Source: Microbacterium sp.
GTDB lineage: Bacteria; Actinomycetota; Actinomycetes; Actinomycetales; Microbacteriaceae
Length of the DNA: 43,601 nucleotides
Direction of reading: 5' to 3'
NCBI RefSeq assembly: GCF_031179285.1
Contig: NZ_JAPSHY010000027.1
Coordinates: 1-43,601 of the forward strand
Positions within the stretch are counted from its first letter, which is position 1, and each line of letters opens with the position of its first letter. Position numbers and translations under genes: made by a program. Positions 16,584 to 24,517 of this stretch are shown in pieces. Under the pieces are notes generated by a model. That model saw only the letters and a program-made list of their open reading frames with translations, searched no databases and was not told the origin of the DNA.

Positions 16584-17504
16584 GTGAACACGAACGAGGC
16601 GAGGCGGGGGATCGTGGCGCTGGTGGCCGGAGGCACCCGCGGTGCGGGGCGAGGGATCGCGATCGAGCTCGGAGCCGTCGGCGCCACCGTGTACGTCACC
16701 GGCAGGACGACGCGCGCCGAGCGGTCGGAGTACGGTCGGCCCGAGACCATCGAGGAGACGGCCGAACTCGTCACGGCCGCAGGCGGATCGGGCATCCCGG
16801 TGCAGGTGGATCACCTGGTTCCCGATGAGGTGGCGACGCTGGTCGCTCGGATCCGCACCGAACACGGTCGGCTCGACGTGCTCGTCAACGACATCTGGGG
16901 TGGTGAATACCTCGTCGAGTGGGACACGCCGGTGTGGAAGCACGACCTGGAGAAGGGGCTGCGGATGCTGCACCTGGCGGTGGACACGCATCTGATCACC
17001 GCGCATCACGCTCTTCCCCTCCTGATCGAGAACCCCGGCGGCCTGCTCGTGGAGATGACGGATGGGACCGCCGAGTACAACGCCGAGCACTATCGTCTGT
17101 CGCCCTTCTACGATCTTGCGAAGACCTCGATCAACCGGCTCGCCTGGGCGCATGCGAAGGACGTGGCGCCTCACGGCGCGACGTCCGTGTCGCTCACACC
17201 CGGATGGCTGCGCTCAGAGATCATGCTCGAGGAGTACGGCGTGACCGAAGACACGTGGCGACAGGCCACGGAGCGCGAACCCCATTTCGCCATCTCGGAG
17301 TCGCCTCGCTTCGTCGGCCGCGCGGTCGCATCGCTCGCGACCGACCCGGACAGGTTCCGATGGAACGGGGCATCGGTTTCCAGCGGCCAACTCGCCCAGC
17401 ACTACGGCTTCACCGATGTCGACGGTTCGCGCCCGGACTGCTGGCGTTACCTGCGCGAGGTGCAGGATGCCGGGGGACCGGCCGACACCACGGGGTACCG
17501 CTGA
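16584..17504 (+). CDS. Short-chain dehydrogenase/reductase (SDR)
   Basis: A 306-residue SDR protein, somewhat longer than classical members. The cofactor loop is GGTRGAGRGIA near residue 16, VTGRTTR suggests NADP(H) preference, and the catalytic Tyr/Lys pair is in FYDLAKTS. A DHRS1-like variant is likely because of VNDIWGGEYL and PGWLRSEIM. The start is GTG at 16584, with GGGAGG six bases upstream. It is divergent from the broken epoxide hydrolase and convergent with soxR. The substrate is unknown. Confidence 0.9.
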   Translation: MNTNEARRGIVALVAGGTRGAGRGIAIELGAVGATVYVTGRTTRAERSEYGRPETIEETAELVTAAGGSGIPVQVDHLVPDEVATLVARIRTEHGRLDVLVNDIWGGEYLVEWDTPVWKHDLEKGLRMLHLAVDTHLITAHHALPLLIENPGGLLVEMTDGTAEYNAEHYRLSPFYDLAKTSINRLAWAHAKDVAPHGATSVSLTPGWLRSEIMLEEYGVTEDTWRQATEREPHFAISESPRFVGRAVASLATDPDRFRWNGASVSSGQLAQHYGFTDVDGSRPDCWRYLREVQDAGGPADTTGYR

Positions 17505-17516
17505 CGCGAGAGCAGC

Positions 17517-17957
17517 TCAGATGCGCCGGGGCCCTGGGCCATCGCCGGCGAGCTCGTCTTCGGGGTTGAGCAGCCGGCAGGCCTTCAGGGAGAGGCATCC
17601 GCATCCGATGCACCCGGTCAGCTCCCGCTGCAGGTGATCGAGCTGGGTCCGGCGCACTTCCAGTTGCTGCCGCCACAGCTTGGCCACGCGCTGCCAATCG
17701 CGCTGGGAAGGAGCGTGATCCAGCGGAAGGCTCTCGAACACCTCCTGCACATCGCTCAGCGGGATGCCGAGTCGCTTGGCCACCACGATCAGGGAGATCC
17801 GACGGAGCATGTGCCGCCGATAGCGGCGCTGATTGCCGGAGCTGCGGGTGGAGGTGATCAAACCCAGCTGCTCGTAGAAGTGCAGCGCCGACACCGGCAC
17901 GCCGCTTCGTCGTGACACCTCGCCGATGGCGAGGAGGTCGTCGGGATCCAGGGACAT
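17517..17957 (-). CDS. soxR: SoxR redox-sensing MerR-family regulator
   Basis: A 146-residue SoxR. Residues 10-80 are the MerR-type winged helix (LAIGEVSRRSGVPVSALHFYEQLGLI), followed by a dimerising helix and the [2Fe-2S] cluster loop with Cys116, Cys119, Cys121 and Cys127 (CIGCGCLSLKAC, spacing CX2CXCX5C). In actinobacteria SoxR responds to redox-active metabolites and switches on efflux and modifying enzymes. The start ATG at 17957 has AAGGAGG six bases upstream; in-frame codons further out fall in the SoxR box. It is divergent from an MFS transporter whose promoter carries the box, so that gene is the likely target. Confidence 0.96.
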   Translation of the reverse strand: MSLDPDDLLAIGEVSRRSGVPVSALHFYEQLGLITSTRSSGNQRRYRRHMLRRISLIVVAKRLGIPLSDVQEVFESLPLDHAPSQRDWQRVAKLWRQQLEVRRTQLDHLQRELTGCIGCGCLSLKACRLLNPEDELAGDGPGPRRI

Positions 17958-17967
17958 CGATACCTCC

Positions 17968-17998
17968 TTGACCTCAAGCTTACTTGAGGTCATAGCGT
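17968..17998 (+). promoter_or_regulatory. SoxR box within a 19-base-spacer promoter of the MFS gene
   Basis: The -35 TTGACC (17968-17973) and -10 TAGCGT (17993-17998) are 19 bases apart, the overlong spacing typical of MerR-family promoters. A perfect 10-4-10 inverted repeat spans 17969-17992, with core CCTCAAG-N4-CTTGAGG, which matches the SoxR box of enterobacterial soxS (CCTCAAGTTAACTTGAGG) apart from the centre. Transcription would begin near 18005 and read into the MFS gene. The box also covers the soxR upstream region. Confidence 0.9.
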
Positions 17999-18071
17999 GA
18001 CGCGTGGACGTCCGCACGAGCGACGCCCCGGTGCGGTGACCGCCCCGACCTGAACGCGAAGGACCAACGGA

Positions 18072-19502
18072 ATGGCGAATCCTCAGCAGAAGATCGAATC
18101 GACCGGCACATGGCGTGAACTGCTCGGCAGCCGCTACGCGCCGATCGCCGCAGTGCTCGCGGGGGGCGTGCTGCTCGAGGCGAGCAACGTCTACCTGACG
18201 ACGAGTCTGCTGCCGACGATCGTCGCAGACATCGGGGGGTCGGCGTTCTATGCCTGGACGATGACGACGTTCCTGCTCGCATCCGTGGTGAGCTCCATGC
18301 TCGTGAGCCGGATCCTCGTTCAGCAGGGGGCCGTGCGGGCGTACCTGTTGGCGCTCGGCCTGTTCGCTCTGGGGTCGGCGCTGTGCGCGGCGAGCCCCTG
18401 GATGTCGGCGCTGCTGTTCGGGCGTGCCGTGCAGGGACTCGGCGGCGGGCTGCTGGCCGGTCTCGGCTACGCGCTGATCCAGCGCGCACTGCCGGAGCGG
18501 CTCTGGGCGAGAGCTGCCGCGCTCGTGTCGGCGATGTGGGGCGTCGGGAACATCGTCGGCCCCGTCGTGGGTGGTCTGTTCGGACAGCTCGATGCCTGGC
18601 GCGCGGCTTTCATCGTTCTCGCGGTGGTGGCGGCACTCATCGGCATCGTCGTGACGCGCGCCATGCCCAGGACGGCGCGCGGTCGGTCGAGCGAGCGGTT
18701 GCCTGCCGCATCACTGGTCCTGCTGACCGCCGCGGTCGCCGCGGTCAGCATCGCGAGCATCGTTCCCGCCGGGGTGGCGACCGCCCTCGCGATCATGGTG
18801 GGAGTCGCGCTCGGCGTCTGGTTCGTCCGGCACGAGGGCCGCATCGGCAATGGCATCCTTCCCCGTGTCACGTTCGCCGCCGGTTCGCCCCTTCGCTGGG
18901 TGTACCTGTCCGTCGCGGTTCTCGCGTTCGGCATCGGCACCGAGGCGTTCATCCCGTTGTTCGGTCAGGAGATCGGCGGGATGGTCCCGTTCGTCGCCGG
19001 CCTGCTGGGGGCCGCCCTGTCACTCGGATGGTCGATCACGCAGGTGATCGCGGCCAACGCCTCGCGAGACGGAGCGCGTCGGACGCTCATCATCACCGGT
19101 CCGCTGGTCGTCGGCGCGGGGCTCGCGGCGTACGCGTTGCTGCAGCACGAAGGTCCGTCGATCGCCGTCATCGTGCTGTGGTTCGTGACACTCTTCATCG
19201 CGGGTGCCGGCATCGGGCTCGGGTTCACTCACCTCACGGTCGCCGCCTTCGCAAGCACGGCGGGCGAGGAGGAAGGCGCCAAGGCGTCAGCGGCGGTGAA
19301 CACGGTGTTCATCATCGCCAACGCCTTCAGCGCCGCCCTCGCCGGCGTGCTGGTGAACCTCGCCGCTCCCGATCTCGTCGCATCCGCACGGCTGATGATG
19401 TTCGTCTTCGCCGGCATCTCGGTCGTCGGTGTGCTCAGCGCCGTTCGCGCCGCCGCAGGGGTGCGTGCGCAGGCGGAGTCCACCGCGGACGCCCGGTCGT
19501 GA
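18072..19502 (+). CDS. MFS efflux transporter, predicted SoxR target
   Basis: A 476-residue major facilitator with at least 12 membrane spans. A short cytoplasmic N-terminus leads to the first span (APIAAVLAGGVLLEASNVYL); LVSRILVQQGAVRAYLLALGLFALGSALCA and GRAVQGLGGGLLAGLGYALI are the motif A and motif C-like regions of drug:H+ antiporters. AAGGA lies 8 bases before the ATG. Control by the SoxR box 75-100 bases upstream suggests it exports redox-cycling compounds or antibiotics; the actual substrate is not predictable. Confidence 0.92.
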   Translation: MANPQQKIESTGTWRELLGSRYAPIAAVLAGGVLLEASNVYLTTSLLPTIVADIGGSAFYAWTMTTFLLASVVSSMLVSRILVQQGAVRAYLLALGLFALGSALCAASPWMSALLFGRAVQGLGGGLLAGLGYALIQRALPERLWARAAALVSAMWGVGNIVGPVVGGLFGQLDAWRAAFIVLAVVAALIGIVVTRAMPRTARGRSSERLPAASLVLLTAAVAAVSIASIVPAGVATALAIMVGVALGVWFVRHEGRIGNGILPRVTFAAGSPLRWVYLSVAVLAFGIGTEAFIPLFGQEIGGMVPFVAGLLGAALSLGWSITQVIAANASRDGARRTLIITGPLVVGAGLAAYALLQHEGPSIAVIVLWFVTLFIAGAGIGLGFTHLTVAAFASTAGEEEGAKASAAVNTVFIIANAFSAALAGVLVNLAAPDLVASARLMMFVFAGISVVGVLSAVRAAAGVRAQAESTADARS

Positions 19503-19543
19503 CGCCGCCGGCGTGCGCGACGGAGCTGTGTCGGTGATTCCGT

Positions 19544-20107
19544 TCAGCGGCGAAGAGCGCGCCGCGCGACGGCGACGATCGCGGCGACGGCGGCGATCCA
19601 CGGCCCTGCGACGATGATCGGATCGATCCAGCTGTGACGCAGGTCCAGCCGCCCCCGTCCGAAGCGGGAAGCGATCGGGCGGCGGTGAGGCTCACTGAGG
19701 ATCCCCGTCTGCGTGAGCGGGTTGTCCGGTCGCACGGTGAACAGTGAACGCAGGTGGGCGCCTGTCGCCTCGATCCGGTCGCCGAGGATCAGCAGCAGCC
19801 AGCGGGTGTTGCGCGCCTCGCTCAGGGTCGAGTACGCCAGCCGGCGTACCGCGCCCGAGAGACCGTGAAGCGGCTGCGCCGTGCCGTAGACCGGCGTCAG
19901 CATGGCATGCTCGATCGAGCGCTCTCGGGCCGGATCATCGGCTTGGCGGTCAGGGAAGCTCCAGTGGGCGCCGGTCGGTCCGAGATCCTCGCGTTCGTCG
20001 GCGGTATGGCGATACTCGTCCGGCGCATCGGATCCCCAGCCGGGTACCCGGGCGCGAAGCTCGACTGCAGACGGTGAAAGCTGCGGGTGCTGTGCTTCGT
20101 AGGGCAT
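19544..20107 (-). CDS. Hypothetical protein with C-terminal membrane segment
   Basis: A 187-residue protein I do not recognise. The N-terminal two thirds are polar with many Pro, Arg, Glu and His (PGWGSDAPDEYRHT, HWSFPDRQADDPARER), a middle region (AVRRLAYSTLSEARNTRWLLLILGDRIEATGAHL) may be helical, and residues about 165-182 form one hydrophobic segment (IIVAGPWIAAVAAIVAVA) followed by RRALRR, which would leave the bulk inside or outside depending on topology. It starts 2 bases after the alcohol dehydrogenase stop, so the two are surely co-expressed. A link with that dehydrogenase is inferred from position only. Confidence 0.75.
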   Translation of the reverse strand: MPYEAQHPQLSPSAVELRARVPGWGSDAPDEYRHTADEREDLGPTGAHWSFPDRQADDPARERSIEHAMLTPVYGTAQPLHGLSGAVRRLAYSTLSEARNTRWLLLILGDRIEATGAHLRSLFTVRPDNPLTQTGILSEPHRRPIASRFGRGRLDLRHSWIDPIIVAGPWIAAVAAIVAVARRALRR

Positions 20108-20109
20108 GC

Positions 20110-21255
20110 TCAGTCTCCTCCGAAGGTGATCACGGGCTTGATGCAGTCGTCCAGCTTCGACGAGAAGACGTGGTACGCCTCGGCGATGTCGTCCAGTCGG
20201 AAACTGTGCGTCAGCAGTTCTCCTGGGCTCACGTGTCCTGCTTGGATGTGCTCGAGCAGACGCGGCCATTGCCGCTTGACCGGTGCCTGATTGCCGCGGA
20301 TGCTGAGTCCCTTGTTCACCGCATCGCCCAGCTTCACCGAGGTGACGACGGGGCCGTATGCACCGATCAACGACACGTGTCCGCCTTTTCGCACGGAGTC
20401 GATCGCCCAGTTCGCAGCGATGGGCGACCCGCCCTGCAGCTTGAACTTGGCCGCGACGTGAAGCAGCACATCCCCGTCCGCCTCCGCACCGACCGCATCG
20501 ATCACGACGTCGGCGCCGAGGTACCCGGTTGCCCTCTTCAGTGCGAGCACGATGTCGCGATGCTCGGCCAGATGCATGGTCTCGGCGTGCGCGAAGGTCC
20601 GCGCTTTCTCGAGTCGGTAGTCGAGGTGGTCGATGACGATCACTCGGCCTGCTCCGAAGAACCACGCCGAGCGCGCCGCCGCCAGGCCGACAGGGCCCGC
20701 ACCGAAGACGACGACGGTATCGAGTTCGCGGATCTCTCCCAGCTGAGCGCCGAAGTAGCCCGTCGAGAACGCATCGGTGAGCATCAGCGCGTCGCGATCG
20801 GACAGCCAGTCGGGGATGACCGACGGCCCGACGTCGGCAAAAGGAACCCTCACGAGCTCTGCCTGCCCGCCGTCGTAGCCGCCGGTGGTGTGCGAGTACC
20901 CATAGATCGCCCCGACGGCGGTGGCGTTGGGGTTGACGTTGTGGCAGTTCGTGAACAGGCCACGGGTGCAGAAGAAGCACGAACCGCACGAGATGTGGAA
21001 CGGCACCATCACTCGGTCTCCCGGCGAGAGCGACCGCACGCTCGGGCCGACCTCTTCCACGACGCCGACGATCTCGTGGCCGAAGGTGTGGCCGATTCTC
21101 GTGTCGGGCATCATGCCGTGCAGCAGATGCAGGTCCGAGCCGCAGATCCCCGCCGACGTCACCCTGATGATCGCGTCGTTCGGATGTTCGATCCGGGGCT
21201 CGGGCTTCTCCTCGACCCTCACCTTGTACGGGCCACGGTACGCCATCGCCTTCAT
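20110..21255 (-). CDS. Zinc-dependent alcohol/formaldehyde dehydrogenase family
   Basis: A 381-residue medium-chain dehydrogenase. Catalytic zinc ligands are Cys38 (GICGSDLH), His60 and Glu61 (GHEIVG); structural zinc ligands are Cys90, Cys93, Cys96 and Cys104 (CGSCFFCTRGLFTNC). The Rossmann motif is VFGAGPVGLAAA, with IDHLDYR after it pointing to NAD(H). The architecture fits the glutathione-independent formaldehyde dehydrogenase-like group. The neighbours (DUF4383, small membrane protein, Mn catalase, SDR) suggest a stress or detoxification set. Its true substrate is unknown. Confidence 0.92.
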   Translation of the reverse strand: MKAMAYRGPYKVRVEEKPEPRIEHPNDAIIRVTSAGICGSDLHLLHGMMPDTRIGHTFGHEIVGVVEEVGPSVRSLSPGDRVMVPFHISCGSCFFCTRGLFTNCHNVNPNATAVGAIYGYSHTTGGYDGGQAELVRVPFADVGPSVIPDWLSDRDALMLTDAFSTGYFGAQLGEIRELDTVVVFGAGPVGLAAARSAWFFGAGRVIVIDHLDYRLEKARTFAHAETMHLAEHRDIVLALKRATGYLGADVVIDAVGAEADGDVLLHVAAKFKLQGGSPIAANWAIDSVRKGGHVSLIGAYGPVVTSVKLGDAVNKGLSIRGNQAPVKRQWPRLLEHIQAGHVSPGELLTHSFRLDDIAEAYHVFSSKLDDCIKPVITFGGD

Positions 21256-21279
21256 CGTGATCGGTCCTCGTGCTCTCGG

Positions 21280-21768
21280 TCAGCGCCGGCTTCGCGTATC
21301 GGACCCGGCGGGAACCGCCGACGGGCGGTTGACGAAGACCCCGAGGAGCACCATGCCGATGGCCAGAACGAGGTGCAGCCAGTTGTCGGCGTCGTTCACC
21401 GGCAGGAAATTGATCTGCTCGTTGCCGACCGCGAAGAGACCGTACAGCCAGACGACGAAGTACACCACTCCACCCCAGATCAGGTAGGCACGAGATGCCG
21501 AGGCGCGAGCCGCGACCGCCACACCGGCGACGCCGAAGGCCAGGTGCACGAGGTTGTGCAGCACCGATACCTGGAAGACGCCCAGCAGATGCGCATCGGA
21601 ATGCGCACCGGCGCCGGCCAGATGCTCCGTCGAATGCGTGAGACCTGGGATGAATCCGGCGATGCCGACGAGGAGGAACACGATCCCGACGATGAGTGCC
21701 GTCTTCTGGATCGCCGTTCCTGCGTATGACCGTGATTCGCCGTGATGTGCCGTGTTCGTGGTGTCCAT
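21280..21768 (-). CDS. DUF4383 family membrane protein
   Basis: A 162-residue membrane protein with four spans. The features ALIVGIVFLLVGIAGFIPGLT, HLLGVFQVSVLHNLVHLAFGVAG and NFLPVNDADNWLHLVLAIGM are the DUF4383 pattern; the His-rich loops are conserved in the family, whose function is not known. GGAGG lies seven bases before the ATG. It stands 24 bases upstream of the alcohol dehydrogenase gene. The 147-base gap upstream may hold the promoter for DUF4383, dehydrogenase and the small membrane protein. Confidence 0.9.
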   Translation of the reverse strand: MDTTNTAHHGESRSYAGTAIQKTALIVGIVFLLVGIAGFIPGLTHSTEHLAGAGAHSDAHLLGVFQVSVLHNLVHLAFGVAGVAVAARASASRAYLIWGGVVYFVVWLYGLFAVGNEQINFLPVNDADNWLHLVLAIGMVLLGVFVNRPSAVPAGSDTRSRR

Positions 21769-21915
21769 GATCGTCCTCCTTGATAGAGCGCTGGAATCGC
21801 GACGCTAACGCGGCTCGCCGTGGAACAAAGAGGGTCTTGACGTCGCTCGCTCGAGGTCGTAGCGCTCACGCCGCGAGCGGGTCACAGAGGATGCGGCGTT
21901 CTTCGTCGGTGTGCG

Positions 21916-22950
21916 TCATGTCCGGCGGCGTGCTCGGAACGTGAGGATGCCGAGACCGGCCGCTCCGAGAATGGTCGTGCGCTGCACGTTCGGGTGAACC
22001 GCGAGCCACGTGTGAAGGCTCCACCGGCGCCCACGGGCGGGCAGACCGCCCGCGGCCGCGCCCATCGATCGCTCGAGGTTGCCCTCGTTCGGAGGCGTCG
22101 GCTCGCCGGTATGCATCATGCCGACGCCGAACCGGCCGAGGCCGGCGTCGAGGGCGCTCGGGAAGAGCATCTGCAACAGCGTGAAGAGTCGAGCGCCACC
22201 GCCCGCATGGATCGTGCGAACAGGATGCTCGGCGGCGAACAGCACTGCGTCTGCCACAACGTCAGGGCCGTAGTAGGGACGGGGCGCCTTCGGGCGCCGC
22301 CTCATGACGTTGCGGGCGTGCGAATAGATCGCGGTGTCGATCACGGCGGGCCGCACGGCGGTCACCTGAATCGGCTCCTTCGCATCGATCAACTCGCGCC
22401 GAAGCCCGTCGAGTGCCCCTTCGAGCGCGTGCTTGGACGCGGCATATGCCGAATGCATCGGAAGCGTCACGACGGCTTCCGCGGATGTGACGCAGATGAG
22501 CGCCCCGCCGCCGGCACGGTGCAGAGCCGGAAGAGCCACCTGGATGCCGTGGATCTGTCCGATGTAATTCACTTCCATCATGCGGCGGAACTCATCGGGG
22601 CTGGTGTCCGTGAAGCGGCCGTACATCAGCACGCCCGCATTGCCGACCCAGGTGTCCACCCTGCCGAACCATTTCTCGACGCGGTCGACCGCCGACTGCA
22701 GGGCGAGGCGGTCCGTCACGTCGCAGACGATGTGCTTGGCCTCGCCCCCGTTCCGGACGATCTCGGCGACGGTCTCCGCCAAGCCCTGCTCGTCGCGCGA
22801 CATGACGACGACCCGCGCTCCGGCGCGCCCCATGCGGATCGCCGTCGCGCGCCCGATACCGCTCGAGCCCCCCGTGATGACGACGACCTGATCCGCCAGG
22901 GCGCGGAGTCCCGCTCGCGAGCGGACCCCGCGCCCACGTGCTGTATGCAT
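21916..22950 (-). CDS. SDR family oxidoreductase (extended C-terminus)
   Basis: A 344-residue SDR. ITGGSSGIGRATAI binds the cofactor, CDVTDR and NAG (VGNAGVLMYG) follow, and the catalytic residues are Ser in CVTSAEAVV and Tyr/Lys in YAASKHAL. About 80 extra C-terminal residues carry a polar linker and a final short hydrophobic stretch (TTILGAAGLGILTF) ahead of RARRRT, perhaps a membrane tether. This form is common next to catalase genes in stress clusters. It begins 11 bases after the Mn catalase stop, so they are probably co-transcribed. Confidence 0.9.
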   Translation of the reverse strand: MHTARGRGVRSRAGLRALADQVVVITGGSSGIGRATAIRMGRAGARVVVMSRDEQGLAETVAEIVRNGGEAKHIVCDVTDRLALQSAVDRVEKWFGRVDTWVGNAGVLMYGRFTDTSPDEFRRMMEVNYIGQIHGIQVALPALHRAGGGALICVTSAEAVVTLPMHSAYAASKHALEGALDGLRRELIDAKEPIQVTAVRPAVIDTAIYSHARNVMRRRPKAPRPYYGPDVVADAVLFAAEHPVRTIHAGGGARLFTLLQMLFPSALDAGLGRFGVGMMHTGEPTPPNEGNLERSMGAAAGGLPARGRRWSLHTWLAVHPNVQRTTILGAAGLGILTFRARRRT

Positions 22951-22960
22951 CCTCAGGGCT

Positions 22961-23842
22961 TCATTCCTTGTTCAGGCCGTCCTGCACGGCACCGGCCACC
23001 TTCTCGACGACGTTCGGCATATCGGTGGTGCCGTAGAAGCGAGCGTCAGGGCGGGTGGGCGGCGGCATCTCGGCGGTCGTGGTCGGACCGTCGTGGTAGC
23101 TGAACTCGCCCATGCCGTCCGGCGTCGGTCCCGAGGCCCAGGAGCCATCGGATGCGGCAGCGCCGTCGCTGAAGTTCAGATACTGATACGACACCTCGCG
23201 CTCCTCCTTGGCGATCGGGAAGTTGCTCGGGACGGGCAGCGTCTCGGCGCCTTCGGCCTTCAGCTCCTCGACCGCCGCGAGCCACTGGTTCTGGTGCATG
23301 GTGTCGCGTGCCAGCAGGAAGCTCAGCAGGTCTCGAACGCCGTGATCGTCGGTCATATGGTAGAGCCGGGCGACCTGCACGCGACCCTGCATCTCGGCGT
23401 TCGCGTTGGCAGTGAAGTCGGCGAGAAGGTTACCGCTCGAAGTGATGTACGACCCCGACCACGGGTTGCCCATGCTGTCGACCGGTCGAGCGCCCGCACC
23501 GGCGACGATCCCGTGCTGGACATCCGTGCCCCCGATGATCGCGGCGACGGTCGGGTCGTTCTGCACGGCATCCTCGGTGATGCCGAGGGGAGCCTTCTCG
23601 AGCAGCTGCGCGATCATCACCGCGAGCATCTCGACATGCCCCATCTCCTCGGCCCCGATGCCGAAGACGAGGTCGCGGTACTTGCCGGGGATGTGCATGT
23701 TCCAGGCTTGGAACTGGTACTGCATGGCGACGGTGATCTCACCGTACTGCCCGCCGAGCACCTCTTGAAGTTTGCGCGCGTACACGGCGTCTGGCGCATC
23801 CGGCGTCGCCGAATGCTGAAGCTCCTGACGATGGAAGAACAT
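22961..23842 (-). CDS. Manganese catalase
   Basis: A 293-residue di-manganese catalase that dismutates hydrogen peroxide. The ferritin-like core supplies ligands Glu35 (GQYGEITVAMQYQFQ), Glu66 and His69 (GAEEMGHVEM), a Glu in NANAEMQGRVQVARLY and a His in DTMHQNQW. The long C-terminal tail (GPTPDGMGEFSYHDGP and beyond) is typical. GTGAGGAA precedes the ATG. Leading a minus-strand stress group, it is probably under general or oxidative stress control. Confidence 0.96.
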   Translation of the reverse strand: MFFHRQELQHSATPDAPDAVYARKLQEVLGGQYGEITVAMQYQFQAWNMHIPGKYRDLVFGIGAEEMGHVEMLAVMIAQLLEKAPLGITEDAVQNDPTVAAIIGGTDVQHGIVAGAGARPVDSMGNPWSGSYITSSGNLLADFTANANAEMQGRVQVARLYHMTDDHGVRDLLSFLLARDTMHQNQWLAAVEELKAEGAETLPVPSNFPIAKEEREVSYQYLNFSDGAAASDGSWASGPTPDGMGEFSYHDGPTTTAEMPPPTRPDARFYGTTDMPNVVEKVAGAVQDGLNKE

Positions 23843-23993
23843 GTTTCCTCACCTTTCTCACTGCTGTCTGGTCTGGGAGCGGCCATTGCACGTCGCCGAT
23901 GTGATCCTCGACAGGGGCTTCTCATCCGAGGCTTCGCCTGCGACAATCACGAACGCAGCGGAGCCGCCGGTTCCCGCAGGGCAGGAGGCGAAC

Positions 23994-24431
23994 ATGGCCA
24001 GAAACGTCCGAGTGCTGGCGTGCACACCGGAGGACGTGTTCCGCGTGCTCGCCAACGGCTGGCTGTACCCGGCGTGGGTGGTCGGAGCGTCGCGGATGCG
24101 CAAGGTCGAAGGGCGGTGGCCGCAGCCCGGGGCGAAGCTGCATCACTCGTTCGGCACCTGGCCGATCCTCATCGACGACACCACGAGCGTCGTGGAATGG
24201 GACCCGCCGCGCCGCGCCGTCCTGCAGGCTCGGGGATGGCCGATCGGCGAAGCCCGCGTGAGCATCGAGGTACGTCCGAGAGGAGACGGCTGCGTGGTCC
24301 GTATTCACGAGCAGGCGGTGAGCGGCCCGGCAGCATTCGTGCCCCGTGTCTTCACCGATCCTGCCCTGCACTGGCGCAACAGCGAGACACTCCGACGTCT
24401 GGCATACCTCGCGGAGAACGCCGCGGAATGA
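23994..24431 (+). CDS. SRPBCC family protein
   Basis: A 145-residue protein of the START/Bet v1-like SRPBCC fold: ARNVRVLACTPEDVFRVLANGW, YPAWVVGASRMRKVEGRWPQPGAKLHHSFGTWP and FTDPALHWRNSETLRRLAYLAEN are the usual helix-grip segments. Such proteins bind small hydrophobic ligands or lipids; no function can be given. GCAGGAGG lies six bases before the ATG at 23994, which decides the start over longer readings. It is divergent from the Mn catalase group, with about 150 bases between. Confidence 0.88.
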   Translation: MARNVRVLACTPEDVFRVLANGWLYPAWVVGASRMRKVEGRWPQPGAKLHHSFGTWPILIDDTTSVVEWDPPRRAVLQARGWPIGEARVSIEVRPRGDGCVVRIHEQAVSGPAAFVPRVFTDPALHWRNSETLRRLAYLAENAAE

Positions 24432-24434
24432 TCT

Positions 24435-24473
24435 CGCCGGGCTGATCGAGATAGCCGTCGACCTCGCCCGGCG
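24435..24473 (+). terminator. Candidate hairpin terminator after the SRPBCC gene
   Basis: CGCCGGGC (24435-24442) and GCCCGGCG (24466-24473) form a perfect 8-base inverted repeat around a 23-base loop that can pair further inside. It begins three bases after the SRPBCC stop codon. There is no T-tract, as is usual for actinobacterial hairpins. Confidence 0.45.
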
Positions 24474-24517
24474 TCAAGCCCCGTTCTCGGAATCGGATCA
24501 CCGTCCACAGTGATCCC

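Noticed and set aside
24506..24511. CACAGT as a leaderless promoter element for the M20 peptidase
   Set aside because: Spacing fits, but the hexamer matches the -10 poorly and no -35 is visible, so it is only mentioned in the gene entry.
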